Below, piece after piece: positions 24,702-32,129 of a stretch of 33,558 nucleotides of DNA. The stretch is from positions 1 through 33,558 of IMG/VR virus record IMGVR_UViG_3300045135_000761. One strand, 5' to 3'. The first letter of the stretch is position 1. Every line of letters begins with the position of its first letter. Origin of the DNA: a virus. The translations under genes were made by a program, and so were the position numbers. The notes under the pieces were generated by a model. That model did not search any database, was not told where the DNA came from, and was given only the letters and a program-made list of their open reading frames with translations.

Positions 24702-25453
24702 TGAAGATCCCAACTATTGACGATCTTAAAGCAAAGATAGGTGCGTCGGGTGGTTACGCAAACCCTAGTCTATATTATGTCAGTCTACCCACACTCAACC
24801 TGAACAGCGAACAGAAACAATCCATCGAGTTCTTTGTCAAATCAATCTCTCTACCTTCGCGGTCACTATTAACTATAGAACGAGAGATGGGAACAGACAT
24901 GACCAAGGTTGCATATGGTTATCAAAACGATGATATCACCATGACTTTTTTAGTCATGAACGACCACCTCACTCGGCAGTACATCGAAAACTGGCAACAA
25001 TTCATTGTCAAAGACTACAATCCGAATGTAGAGAACAACTTTGCGATTGGTTACCCCGATGACTACATGAGAGATATTCGAATCTTTCAACTAGACCGTG
25101 GTGCAGGATTTCCTATTGTTAACACTCAGAGAAGGGTCGATGCAGGTATTATAAATATCAATCTTGGTGCAAAGGTTGACCTTCGTCAGAGTGCGAGTGT
25201 CAAGTACACTTGGCATCTAATGGATGCATTCCCGATTGCGTTTCAACAAGAGACGTTATCGAATGATGCAACTGGGACAATCAGTGAAATCACTGTGACA
25301 TTCTCTTATCGTAAGTGGAAGGGATATCAGTTACAAGGCGGTAGAACAACTGGCATTGATGTGAGCACAAGCGTCACCACCGACATAGGCCAACAGATAG
25401 GTGGTAAGATTTACGACGTGATTGGAAGAGTAAAACGCGGCTTAAGAATTTAA
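24701..25453 (+). CDS. 54: Baseplate tail-tube initiator gp54-like (tube fold)
   Basis: A 250-residue protein with the tail-tube fold pattern: FFVKSISLPSRSLLTIERE near the start, a middle strand set (DDITMTFLVMNDHLTRQYIENW) and a C-terminal AFPIAFQQETLSNDATG followed by ISEITVTFSYRKWKGY. In T4, gp54 (320 aa) sits on gp48 and starts polymerisation of gp19 tube rings. Its place beside gp26, gp51 and gp29 fits the T4 order 29-48-54. It could alternatively be a diverged tube protein gp19. AGGAG lies nine bases before the start. Confidence 0.65.
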   Translation: MKIPTIDDLKAKIGASGGYANPSLYYVSLPTLNLNSEQKQSIEFFVKSISLPSRSLLTIEREMGTDMTKVAYGYQNDDITMTFLVMNDHLTRQYIENWQQFIVKDYNPNVENNFAIGYPDDYMRDIRIFQLDRGAGFPIVNTQRRVDAGIININLGAKVDLRQSASVKYTWHLMDAFPIAFQQETLSNDATGTISEITVTFSYRKWKGYQLQGGRTTGIDVSTSVTTDIGQQIGGKIYDVIGRVKRGLRI

Positions 25454-25469
25454 TTATTGGAGATAAATC

Positions 25470-26159
25470 ATGGCATTACCAACTCTGAATGAGTTACCAA
25501 AATATACATTAACAGTACCTTCGACCGGTAAGAAACTAAATTACCGTCCTTATCTGGTTAAGGAAGAAAAGGTTCTACTTGTCGCATCGAGTTCTGAAGA
25601 CCCCAAACAGGTCATGAATGCGATTTACGATACCATCAAGGCCTGTGTTGAGGACATTGATGTATCGACATTGACCACATTTGATTTGGAGTACATCTTC
25701 ATTCAGTTAAGAATGCGTTCAACCGGTGAAACAAGTGAGGTTGTTATTCGATGTCCAAGTTGTAATGAACCTAACAACAAGATTATACCATTGATGGAGA
25801 TTGAGTGCACGAAATCCGATGCGAATCCAATCATTCCGATTAGTGACACCGTGACGGTCGAGATGAAGTATCCTAGTTATATGGATTTACCAGACAACAT
25901 GGATGAAACAGAGATTGGTTTTGGATTGGTTGCGTCAAGTATCAAGACGGTAATCAGTGGGGACGAAAAGATTGATGTGGCCGATGAACCAATTGAGTCC
26001 GTCATGGCGTTCCTTGAGTCTATGACCCAAGAACAGTTTAAAAAGATTACAGACTTTTTTGAAGATACACCAACGGTCAAATATGACTTAGAACTAGACT
26101 GTAAAGAGTGTGGTGAACATTCGACAATTGAAATTAAGGGGATGCAAAGTTTTTTTTGA
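25470..26159 (+). CDS. 26: Baseplate hub assembly protein gp26 (tail chaperone-like)
   Basis: A 229-residue protein matching the T4 baseplate hub subunit family (T4 gp26, 208 aa): LPKYTLTVPSTGKKLNYRPY, then KEEKVLLVA and a helical middle. Two Cys pairs (CPSC at 95-98 and CKEC at 211-214) probably form one zinc ribbon. It ends in MQSFF on a run of eight T residues that forms a perfect slippery heptamer. A -1 shift there would join it to gp51, giving a protein of about 295 residues. It helps hub and tape measure assembly and is usually not part of the finished tail. GGAG lies nine bases before the ATG. Confidence 0.85.
   Translation: MALPTLNELPKYTLTVPSTGKKLNYRPYLVKEEKVLLVASSSEDPKQVMNAIYDTIKACVEDIDVSTLTTFDLEYIFIQLRMRSTGETSEVVIRCPSCNEPNNKIIPLMEIECTKSDANPIIPISDTVTVEMKYPSYMDLPDNMDETEIGFGLVASSIKTVISGDEKIDVADEPIESVMAFLESMTQEQFKKITDFFEDTPTVKYDLELDCKECGEHSTIEIKGMQSFF
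26150..26156 (+). promoter_or_regulatory. Slippery heptamer T TTT TTT for -1 frameshift
   Basis: The last sense codons of gp26 are AGT TTT TTT before TGA, so bases 26150-26156 are X XXY YYZ with all T, in the correct phase for a -1 slip. The next codon after slipping (TTG at 26156) opens the gp51 frame. A short hairpin (ATGC/GCAT stem, five-base loop, 26161-26173) follows within five bases but is weak. Confidence 0.65.
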
Positions 26160-26356
26160 TATGCCTCGCGCATGAAGAACTGTCCAATCACTTTAAGGTG
26201 AACTTTCTGCTACAGAGGCATCACAAATATACGTTGACAGAACTAGATAATATGATACCTTGGGAAAGGGAAGTTCACACCATTTTAGTAATACAGGCGT
26301 TAGAAGAAGAAAAACAAGCAAGAGAGAAGGCTAGAAATGGCAATAACACTGGATGA
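26156..26356 (+). CDS. 51: gp51-like hub assembly factor, probably made by frameshift from gp26
   Basis: An open frame of 66 codons in the -1 frame relative to gp26. The sequence NFLLQRHHKYTLTELDNMIPWERE is like the small gp51/tail-chaperone proteins of marine T4-like phages. No ATG exists before the conserved part (the first is in NMIPWE), and there is no ribosome binding site at the TTG at 26156. This favours translation as a gp26 extension by frameshift. The C-terminus overlaps the gp29 start by 20 bases. Like the lambda G/GT pair, the two products would chaperone the tape measure. A separate TTG- or GTG-initiated protein is the alternative. Confidence 0.7.
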   Translation: MICLAHEELSNHFKVNFLLQRHHKYTLTELDNMIPWEREVHTILVIQALEEEKQAREKARNGNNTG

Positions 26357-28181
26357 CGTAGTATTAGAACAGATGCAAACCAACGAGACGTTGGGGATTC
26401 TTGTCGACAAAACAAATGTAATGATTGAGTTACAAGAGTCTGGATTCGATGGGTTCATATCGCAACTCAAAGAATTGTATCTGTTCATGGTGAACGATGC
26501 GTATACTCAGAATCGTCTTTCACGAGAACGACATCGTGAGTTAATGTCACGTCAAGAACAGGCACCTATAGTGGGTGGTGGAGGCGGTGATGATACTACA
26601 CCACCCCCAGTCGACGATTCATCCACTCTTCTCAAGGCAGGTATCTTCTCCGCTAGTGCACTTGCAGTCACAGAATTTGTTAAGGGATTTTCTCAATCTG
26701 TTAGACGTGACTTTGCACGACTGCGGAGTCGGGGTGGTATTCTTGGCAAAGATATTCTCAAACCTGTCAAAGACCTAAATGCCGCAGTAAAAGACCTATA
26801 CAAACGTAGAGGCACTGGTCAGTTTAATTTAAAATCATTAAAAACACTAGGTGCACAAAATACTCGAAGACTACAATCTTTCTTCGAAGGTATCAAAAAA
26901 ATAGAAGATGGTCTCAGTGGTTTCTTTAAAGCACTCAAACCACAATTCCTATTTGACATTGTAGATGATATCAAAGGTGCGGGCAGTAGGATGAAAGACT
27001 TCTTCACCAACAATCGGTTGGTGCAAGGAATTAAAAGTATTTTCTCTGGCACAGGCATGAGTCGATTCATGGGCGCACTGGGTGGATTCTTTAATGTCTT
27101 GGGTAGGATTGCATATCCTATTCTACTCGCATACGAAGTAATCACTGGAAGCATGAAAGAAGTAGAAGAACAGGGTGAAAATGCCAGTCTGCTTGAAAAG
27201 GTGCTGGCAGGGTTTATTGGTGCAGCTAAAGGTGTGTTTAGATTTGTCTTCGGATTCTTTGACCTTCTAAAAGATGTCACTTCTTGGATTGCGGAGAAAC
27301 TTGGGTTCCTCGACTTTGCGAAATTCCTAGATTCGTTCTCGTTTGCAGAAGGTGCAATCGACCTTATATTTGGCACAGCAGATAAAATTGGTAAATGGTT
27401 GGGTGGTGCAATCTTTGATTTGGTTCAATGGTTTGGTTCAATTCCAGAAAAGATTGGTAATCTGTGGGATTCGTTACCTTCCCTCAGTGACGTAGGAAAC
27501 GCACTGTCCGAAGCAACGAAATCGATGGTGAGAGCAATCCTACCACCCGCTGACTTTGCAAAGTTTGAAATACCTAAACTCGACACATGGTTCGGAACCA
27601 TTGGTGGTGGTACAGTAGACCTGAATCCAATACCAGACGCTCTGTATGAGTGGGCAAATTCTCCAGCACCTAAACGAGAATCAGTTGCACCGCCTGCACC
27701 GGCCGGTGAAACGACTGCAACTTCGGGGGTGACTTCGGGGGCAACTTCGGGGGTGACTTCGGGGGAGACTTCAGGTACGTCCGCTGAGGAAATGGTTGAT
27801 ACTATGATACGAGGAGCAGAAAGACCGACGACTCAAGAAAGAGTAAGACAAGCGAGACAAGCGAGCGAGGATAGTCCACAAGAAAATCTGAGTAGTCCAA
27901 CAACCGGTTCGTATAGTGTAGAGATTAAAAATCCAGATGGTTCAAGAAGTATGGTTCAGGGAATTCTCGAAGCACCTGAGTATGACCCAAGTAAAGATAG
28001 GTATACCAACGATTTGTTTGATGAAAGCCAGTTCCAATCAATGGCACCAATAACCAATATCATTGATAGTTCGGTGAATACTTCGAATCAACAGAATGTT
28101 AGTGCAGGAGGAGGGTCTCGCCCGATGTCGTCACCATTGAATGACAATCGAACACGGGCGAGTGCATGGTCAGGACTTTAA
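26337..28181 (+). CDS. 29: Tape measure / hub protein gp29
   Basis: A 614-residue protein, close to T4 gp29 (590 aa), directly after gp26/gp51. The N-terminus is charged and helical (VLEQMQTNETLGILVDKTNV). Hydrophobic helices typical of tape measures lie at about 97-120, 240-265 (GALGGFFNVLGRIAYPILLA) and 280-315 (LAGFIGAAKGVFRFVFGFF). A Pro/Thr/Ser/Gly linker follows from about 440, with five TSGx tetrapeptides at about 462-481. gp29 sets tail length and may be ejected ahead of the DNA. AAGG lies eight bases before the ATG. Confidence 0.85.
   Translation: MAITLDDVVLEQMQTNETLGILVDKTNVMIELQESGFDGFISQLKELYLFMVNDAYTQNRLSRERHRELMSRQEQAPIVGGGGGDDTTPPPVDDSSTLLKAGIFSASALAVTEFVKGFSQSVRRDFARLRSRGGILGKDILKPVKDLNAAVKDLYKRRGTGQFNLKSLKTLGAQNTRRLQSFFEGIKKIEDGLSGFFKALKPQFLFDIVDDIKGAGSRMKDFFTNNRLVQGIKSIFSGTGMSRFMGALGGFFNVLGRIAYPILLAYEVITGSMKEVEEQGENASLLEKVLAGFIGAAKGVFRFVFGFFDLLKDVTSWIAEKLGFLDFAKFLDSFSFAEGAIDLIFGTADKIGKWLGGAIFDLVQWFGSIPEKIGNLWDSLPSLSDVGNALSEATKSMVRAILPPADFAKFEIPKLDTWFGTIGGGTVDLNPIPDALYEWANSPAPKRESVAPPAPAGETTATSGVTSGATSGVTSGETSGTSAEEMVDTMIRGAERPTTQERVRQARQASEDSPQENLSSPTTGSYSVEIKNPDGSRSMVQGILEAPEYDPSKDRYTNDLFDESQFQSMAPITNIIDSSVNTSNQQNVSAGGGSRPMSSPLNDNRTRASAWSGL
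27720..27779 (+). repeat. Five 12-bp tandem copies coding for TSGx in gp29
   Basis: Copies of acttcggggg plus two variable bases start at 27720, 27732, 27744 and 27756, with a weaker fifth at 27768. They encode TSGV, TSGA, TSGV, TSGE and TSGT in the linker of the tape measure protein. Confidence 0.9.
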
Positions 28182-29075
28182 TTAATCCTCTGCGGCGAGT
28201 TTGGAGAAGAACGACATTGTATCTTCGTCGTCATCTGCCGTACTGGATCGAAGTTCTGGAGCAGGTTGGCTACGCATTGGCGCTGCCTCACGTACAGTTT
28301 CCAGTTCCACCTGTTCACGAACGGAAACAGGCGCAGACTTCTCACCAAGAACCATTGAAAGACGTGCCTTCAACTCATCATAAGTCTTGTAGTTCGCAGG
28401 ATCAACAAACTCATTGAGATCATACAAGTTGTTGTAGATCGCTTCGAGTTCGTCATCATCACCACCCAAAAGAGGTGTAGGTGAAGCAAATTCTGACTTA
28501 TCGTAGTTACGATATCCCTCAACGTTACGGATCTTCAGTTTGAATGAAGCACCTTCCCAGAAGTCGAAAGGATCGACAGGGGTCTCGTCTTGGAATTGTG
28601 GTTGCATCATATCCATCAACTTATCAAAGATCTTCTTACCGAATGTGTATAAGAACACCTTACCTTCATTCTCAGGATTAGATGGATCAGACTCAACGTA
28701 GATATTGGTCACATAGTGAAGTCGACGTTTACGTTCACGCACAAGAGCACGCAATTCATCCGACTCGGTTGCCCAGAGTTCACTGTTCATTTCAGAGACA
28801 GGATCTTGTTGACCGATAGATGTCAGTGACTTCTCGATGTACCATTGACCAGTTGGGCCTTTGAAACCGTGATCCCAGTATCGCACAAACGGTACTTCAC
28901 CCGCACGTGCAGGTAGGAATCGAATCACAGCATAACCATTCCCTGCCTTGTCCACCGTGGGTTTCCACTGGCGTTCATCGACATAGGATGACTTATCTGT
29001 TTTGGTTTCGGGGTTTGCTGCTGCAACCAAGTCAGCGATTGAATTACGGTTGCGTTTTAGATCTGCAAAAGACAT
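28182..29075 (-). CDS. 32: Single-stranded DNA-binding protein gp32
   Basis: A 297-residue protein (T4: 301). The N-terminus LKRNRNSIADL fits the basic LAST motif for cooperativity. The core shows GNGYAVIRFLPA, GFKGPTGQWYIEKSLTS, NEGKVFLYTFGKKIFDKL, FDFWEGASFKLKIRNVEGY and NYDKSEFA, all typical of marine gp32. The C-terminus is acidic (STADDDEDTMSFFSKL), the usual docking tail for replication partners. There is no cysteine in the protein, so the zinc site of T4 gp32 is absent. The stop codon directly abuts the gp29 stop. AGAGG lies eight bases before the ATG, below a leader that may fold. Confidence 0.95.
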   Translation of the reverse strand: MSFADLKRNRNSIADLVAAANPETKTDKSSYVDERQWKPTVDKAGNGYAVIRFLPARAGEVPFVRYWDHGFKGPTGQWYIEKSLTSIGQQDPVSEMNSELWATESDELRALVRERKRRLHYVTNIYVESDPSNPENEGKVFLYTFGKKIFDKLMDMMQPQFQDETPVDPFDFWEGASFKLKIRNVEGYRNYDKSEFASPTPLLGGDDDELEAIYNNLYDLNEFVDPANYKTYDELKARLSMVLGEKSAPVSVREQVELETVREAAPMRSQPAPELRSSTADDDEDTMSFFSKLAAED

Positions 29076-29128
29076 ATGAGTTTCCTCTGTATAGTTTCTA
29101 GTTTGTTTGTTGTCACTGTATACGTGAC
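29076..29128 (-). promoter_or_regulatory. 32: gp32 mRNA leader with hairpin/possible pseudoknot
   Basis: On the minus strand, GTCAC (29128-29124) can pair with GTGAC (29116-29112), leaving the loop GTATACA. Loop bases GTATA (29123-29119) can pair with TATAC at 29093-29089, just before the AGAGG ribosome binding site. An A-rich unpaired stretch lies between. T4 gp32 is known to repress its own mRNA from a leader pseudoknot and an unstructured region; this arrangement is similar, but the fold is my inference. Confidence 0.4.
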
Positions 29129-29147
29129 ATAATATATAGTACCAAAA

Positions 29148-29564
29148 CTATTCGGACTTTTCAAGCGGTTTCCAAACAGAATCAGCGGTATATACATAAG
29201 ACCCTAAGCATTCTTGATCCGTCCATCGTTCGGGTTCAATTAGACTTAGGATAGTTTTACCATTACTTGTGCGGTATAAATGGTAATTCTGTCCAACGCG
29301 AGGAACAAAGTTGTACTCCGCATTGTAGAGTGCCTCGTTAAGTTTCGAGAGTTCCACGAGTTTCTGATACTCCTGATTGAGTAACTCTAATTTGTTTTCG
29401 AAATAATTACGTGCGAGTGACCCCCGTTCTGTCTGGAATAGTTTAGTATCAGGCAGTTCGATAGGGGGTGCGGCATTGTTATCGCCATAGGGAAGTAACG
29501 CACGTCTTTTAGTCAAGGGGTAAGACCGAATCTCCGCCTTGAATGTATCGCAGACGCATGGCAT
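29148..29564 (-). CDS. DUF2452 family protein (138 aa)
   Basis: The core matches DUF2452: LPYGDNNAAPPIELPDTK, a helical middle (LNQEYQKLVELSKLNEAL), then FVPRVGQNYHLYRTSNGKTI and LSLIEPERW. The family occurs in bacteria, eukaryotes and phages, with no known biochemical role. The gene overlaps gp33 by 56 bases if the ATG at 29564 is used (GGAAG lies just upstream). A TTG at 29516 would leave only an eight-base overlap but lacks a good ribosome binding site. Its place between gp32 and gp33 suggests expression with replication and late-transcription genes. Confidence 0.8.
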   Translation of the reverse strand: MPCVCDTFKAEIRSYPLTKRRALLPYGDNNAAPPIELPDTKLFQTERGSLARNYFENKLELLNQEYQKLVELSKLNEALYNAEYNFVPRVGQNYHLYRTSNGKTILSLIEPERWTDQECLGSYVYTADSVWKPLEKSE

Positions 29565-29766
29565 CAGCTTCCAGTTTGTCTTTGATCACTGGACTAATAT
29601 ACTTCTTTGCATCTTCTACTTCTATCTTGTATTTCTCGCACAGATAGACAATAGCATCCAAGTAGTTGATTGATAGGTCTCGAACAGCAGTTTCAATGAG
29701 ACCCTGAAACTTTTTCTTGGTCATCGTCAGGTTTTGTAGTTCGTCGTTGTTGTTGTTTATTTCCAT
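29509..29766 (-). CDS. 33: Late transcription coactivator gp33
   Basis: An 85-residue helical protein (T4: 112). The core INYLDAIVYLCEKYKIEVED, then AKKYISPVIKDKLEADAM, aligns by eye with the T4 gp33 region that contains MSYLEATTAFLEEN and AKFIPSGIIEKIQSEAI. gp33 binds the beta flap of host RNA polymerase and links gp55-bound polymerase to the sliding clamp at late promoters. The C-terminus ends in LPLD; in T4 a short hydrophobic C-terminal motif binds the clamp. AGGA lies six bases before the ATG. The T4 order 32-59-33 is partly kept. Confidence 0.82.
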   Translation of the reverse strand: MEINNNNDELQNLTMTKKKFQGLIETAVRDLSINYLDAIVYLCEKYKIEVEDAKKYISPVIKDKLEADAMRLRYIQGGDSVLPLD

Positions 29767-30419
29767 ATAATTCCTAAGTCGGGATAAAAAACACCCTTGG
29801 TTCGTTTTGCGATCCCATCACGATCAAATGCAAGGGCCACACAGATAGGAACCGATTTATGTTCGCGGTTCAAACCATAGTGAGTATCCAACCAGACACC
29901 TGTTCTTAGGTAAGTCTGCATGTTCGACACGTATTGTTTTGACGTTATATCAGAGTTCTTCTTCCAAGCGGCAATCCAGACCTTCACTTTATCTGGATGA
30001 AACTTGTGATCTGGTTCTAACTGAGCAACTGACGGATGTAGTGTTGGTTCATAATACATCTTGTCACGGAGTACTTCGGATCGTTGGTATAGAGGTAGAA
30101 GATTCTCCCTCAACGATTTTTCTACCTGTTCAGGCATGAATCCCAGACGGAAAAACTTCCATCCTTGTTTTGCAAAGGATAGAAGGTAAACATCAGGTAG
30201 AGTAGAAATATCAACTTCCCATCCACTATGATCCCGAACCCACTTCTTCATCGAATGAAGATATTCTTTATCAGTCACTTCATAGTGTACAAAATCTTCA
30301 CACGCAAGAAAAGCGTTGTATCGTTCTTGTTCAGTTTTTGCCTTCGATAGTTTATCCCACTTGGGTTCTGGAACAAGCGTCTTGATTTTACGGGGCGTTG
30401 GTTTTCTTACCTTTGACAT
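29757..30419 (-). CDS. Conserved hypothetical protein (220 aa)
   Basis: I do not recognise a function. The protein is basic and Trp/Tyr-rich. It starts with a Lys/Arg/Pro segment (KVRKPTPRKIKTLVPEPKWD), has a helical body (YLHSMKKWVRDHSGWEVDIS; LGFMPEQVEKSLRENLLPLY) and ends in a beta-like domain (VPICVALAFDRDGIA). It overlaps gp33 by ten bases. In T4 the gene next to gp33 on the gp32 side is gp59, the helicase loader. This protein has a similar length, but I see no convincing gp59 motif, so I do not make that call. Confidence 0.75.
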   Translation of the reverse strand: MSKVRKPTPRKIKTLVPEPKWDKLSKAKTEQERYNAFLACEDFVHYEVTDKEYLHSMKKWVRDHSGWEVDISTLPDVYLLSFAKQGWKFFRLGFMPEQVEKSLRENLLPLYQRSEVLRDKMYYEPTLHPSVAQLEPDHKFHPDKVKVWIAAWKKNSDITSKQYVSNMQTYLRTGVWLDTHYGLNREHKSVPICVALAFDRDGIAKRTKGVFYPDLGIIWK

Positions 30420-30421
30420 GA

Positions 30422-30592
30422 CTACTCGGTCTCGTCAAGTTTCAATGTCCAAGAACCATCACCATTATCTTCCCACTTCAGGACATCACCCACATGCCAG
30501 TTCATTTGTTCCATTACTTCCATAGGGAAACTCAAGACTAGATCATCACCATCTTGTTCGAGTGGTAATGTGTATGATGTTTTAATTTCCAT
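30422..30592 (-). CDS. Small AbrB/SpoVT-like protein (56 aa)
   Basis: A short frame from ATG 30592 to TAG 30422. It contains DDLVLSFPMEVMEQMNWHVG, DVLKWEDNGDGSWTL and a short acidic tail. The pattern of a leading beta strand, LSFP, a helix with NWHVGD and a final strand matches the swapped-hairpin AbrB/MazE fold, and this small protein recurs in marine T4-like phages. It overlaps the dehydrogenase gene by 11 bases and ends two bases before the next start. DNA binding is possible but not shown. Confidence 0.75.
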   Translation of the reverse strand: MEIKTSYTLPLEQDGDDLVLSFPMEVMEQMNWHVGDVLKWEDNGDGSWTLKLDETE

Positions 30593-31373
30593 TGTTCTCA
30601 CCTCTGTATTTGTCGTTTGCTCTCAACATGGATTCGAGAAAGTCTACATCCGCACCGTTGTATTTACCCATGTTCATCAGAGCGTTCACGTCCTTGGGTA
30701 GACAGTGACCACCAAACCCTTGTTTACCGTCAGGGCCAGGAACCTGTGAGTGACTGGTACCGATACGAGGATCAACACCAATTGCATCAACCATCACATC
30801 AAAATCTTCATAACCCATTGCATTGTAGATTTCGTACATCTGATTCCAGAACGTTACCTTCATCGCAAGGAAGTTGTTCTCAACGTACTTGGCAAACGCG
30901 GCCTGATCGCGTGAACAAAACTTTACCTCTTTGAGATTCGGCAGTACGGGTTTGAATAACTCGTGCCAGTAACGCATTGAACCCCCACCATAGATGGCGA
31001 ATGTTTGGTTCAGAAACTCATCGGTTGGTGAACGATTAGAATTTGAACTTGCAAGGAACTCGGGACTCACCGTAATATCGAAATGATCATTGGTTTCGAG
31101 AATGTCAGGCGTGACCGCACTCTTGATCAGATACTTGACGTAACCATACTTCTCGAATACTGCCTCTACGTTTTTACGTTCACAAAAACCTGCATCGTTC
31201 ATCGGTGTTGCCACACAGACAATCACACCGTCAACAGGATCACCGAAGTTGGGATCGTAATTGTAACCCTTGTACGGATCATCGATATACAGATCCACAC
31301 CCGCGTGTTTAAACAACGCAGCTTCTACCGCTTGACCTACTGGCCCATATCCTGCAATAACAATCTTCTGCAT
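30582..31373 (-). CDS. Short UDP-glucose/GDP-mannose dehydrogenase-like protein (263 aa)
   Basis: An NAD-binding Rossmann start (GYGPVG at 8-13), SPEFLA at 103-108, AKYVENNFLA with Lys 162 and Asn 166, and QGFGGHCLPKD with catalytic Cys 224 are all present, as in nucleotide-sugar 6-dehydrogenases. The protein stops about 40 residues after the Cys motif, so the third, C-terminal domain that helps bind the UDP-sugar is missing (usual length 390-450). I chose the ATG at 31373, which overlaps the previous stop (TGATG), over the in-frame ATG at 31409. It would make a sugar acid (uronate) if active. Substrate unknown. Confidence 0.8.
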   Translation of the reverse strand: MQKIVIAGYGPVGQAVEAALFKHAGVDLYIDDPYKGYNYDPNFGDPVDGVIVCVATPMNDAGFCERKNVEAVFEKYGYVKYLIKSAVTPDILETNDHFDITVSPEFLASSNSNRSPTDEFLNQTFAIYGGGSMRYWHELFKPVLPNLKEVKFCSRDQAAFAKYVENNFLAMKVTFWNQMYEIYNAMGYEDFDVMVDAIGVDPRIGTSHSQVPGPDGKQGFGGHCLPKDVNALMNMGKYNGADVDFLESMLRANDKYRGENNGN

Positions 31374-31582
31374 CAGTCTACCGTTCCATCTTCTTTCATG
31401 CCACACCAATTACACGGTTCACCTACGGCGATCGCGTGTTCTCCATTATGTTTACACACATGCGACCAAAACCCATCAGGAATTTTGGGCGGTTCTTCTT
31501 TTTTAAATACCTTATCCCAGTTTGATCCGAAGGTATCTTGATCAACCGAAAAAGGTCTCGGCTTGCTTCCCTTTCCGTTCAT
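31373..31582 (-). CDS. Small Cys/His-containing protein (69 aa)
   Basis: From ATG 31582 it starts MNGKGSKPRPFSVDQDTFGS, a pattern I know from small proteins of T4-like phages, and ends with a likely metal site (VCKHNGEHAIAVGEPCNWC: one Cys, two His and two Cys). An in-frame ATG at 31627 would lengthen it by 15 residues but leaves an 86-base overlap with the neighbour. With 31582 the overlap is 41 bases. Its stop overlaps the dehydrogenase start. Function unknown; zinc binding is inferred from the residues only. Confidence 0.7.
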   Translation of the reverse strand: MNGKGSKPRPFSVDQDTFGSNWDKVFKKEEPPKIPDGFWSHVCKHNGEHAIAVGEPCNWCGMKEDGTVD

Positions 31583-32129
31583 AGTTTTGCCACCATTCAG
31601 GTTTATCTCGACGCGTCCACGTTGCAAAGGATTTCTTGTCTGCCCAATAGAACTGTCGATACGAGGTTAATGAATCACCCTCAACAATGCATTGTGGATA
31701 CTGCGCCATTGCAGGGGTGGGTTGTGTAAATGGTTTATCACTTGCATTTGCTGGAGGCAACATCAAAAAGTATTCCAGTTTGGTTTTCGTCAAGTGTTCT
31801 CGTCCATAACGATATGTATACTCTTCGCAAAGGTAAGACCACAATTCATACAACCATGAGTAGTTTGCCGCAGACTCGCGCACCCACTTGGCGGATGGAT
31901 GATTGATGTGACACGCTTTGTAGAGTTCAGTATTCATCAATGAGTCAGGGTGCATGAATCGTTTGATTCGACGACCCGCTGTTGTACGACCTTCCCATTC
32001 GTGACCATCGAGCACACGATGTGCGGTAGACATCAACTGTGCATACTCAACAATCATTTTGACAACGTGTTTGTCAACGTGTTGTTGTGCACACACTTCA
32101 GGGTTTTCGTCGAGATAGAATATGTTCAT
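31542..32129 (-). CDS. Conserved phage protein, possibly DenV-like (195 aa)
   Basis: It starts MNIFYLDENPEVCAQQHVDK, then HVVKMIVEYAQLMSTAHRVL, a family common in T4-like marine phages. The middle is helical and aromatic (SAKWVRESAANYSWLYELWS; EEYTYRYGREHLTKTK) and the end basic (WTRRDKPEWWQNYERK). The His-rich helical start and helical body faintly recall T4 endonuclease V (a pyrimidine dimer glycosylase), but I cannot confirm the catalytic residues. It overlaps thyX by four bases (ATGA), and GGAG lies five bases upstream. Confidence 0.7.
   Translation of the reverse strand: MNIFYLDENPEVCAQQHVDKHVVKMIVEYAQLMSTAHRVLDGHEWEGRTTAGRRIKRFMHPDSLMNTELYKACHINHPSAKWVRESAANYSWLYELWSYLCEEYTYRYGREHLTKTKLEYFLMLPPANASDKPFTQPTPAMAQYPQCIVEGDSLTSYRQFYWADKKSFATWTRRDKPEWWQNYERKGKQAETFFG

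Noticed and set aside
29757-30419. gp59 helicase loader
   Set aside because: Position and length fit, but no sequence pattern of T4 gp59 could be recognised.
31374-31409. Longer start for the nucleotide-sugar dehydrogenase
   Set aside because: The Rossmann strand begins directly at MQKIVIAG, and the later ATG has the typical TGATG junction.
31542-32129. Firm call as endonuclease V (DenV)
   Set aside because: Only a vague resemblance of the helical parts; the N-terminal Thr nucleophile of DenV is not seen.
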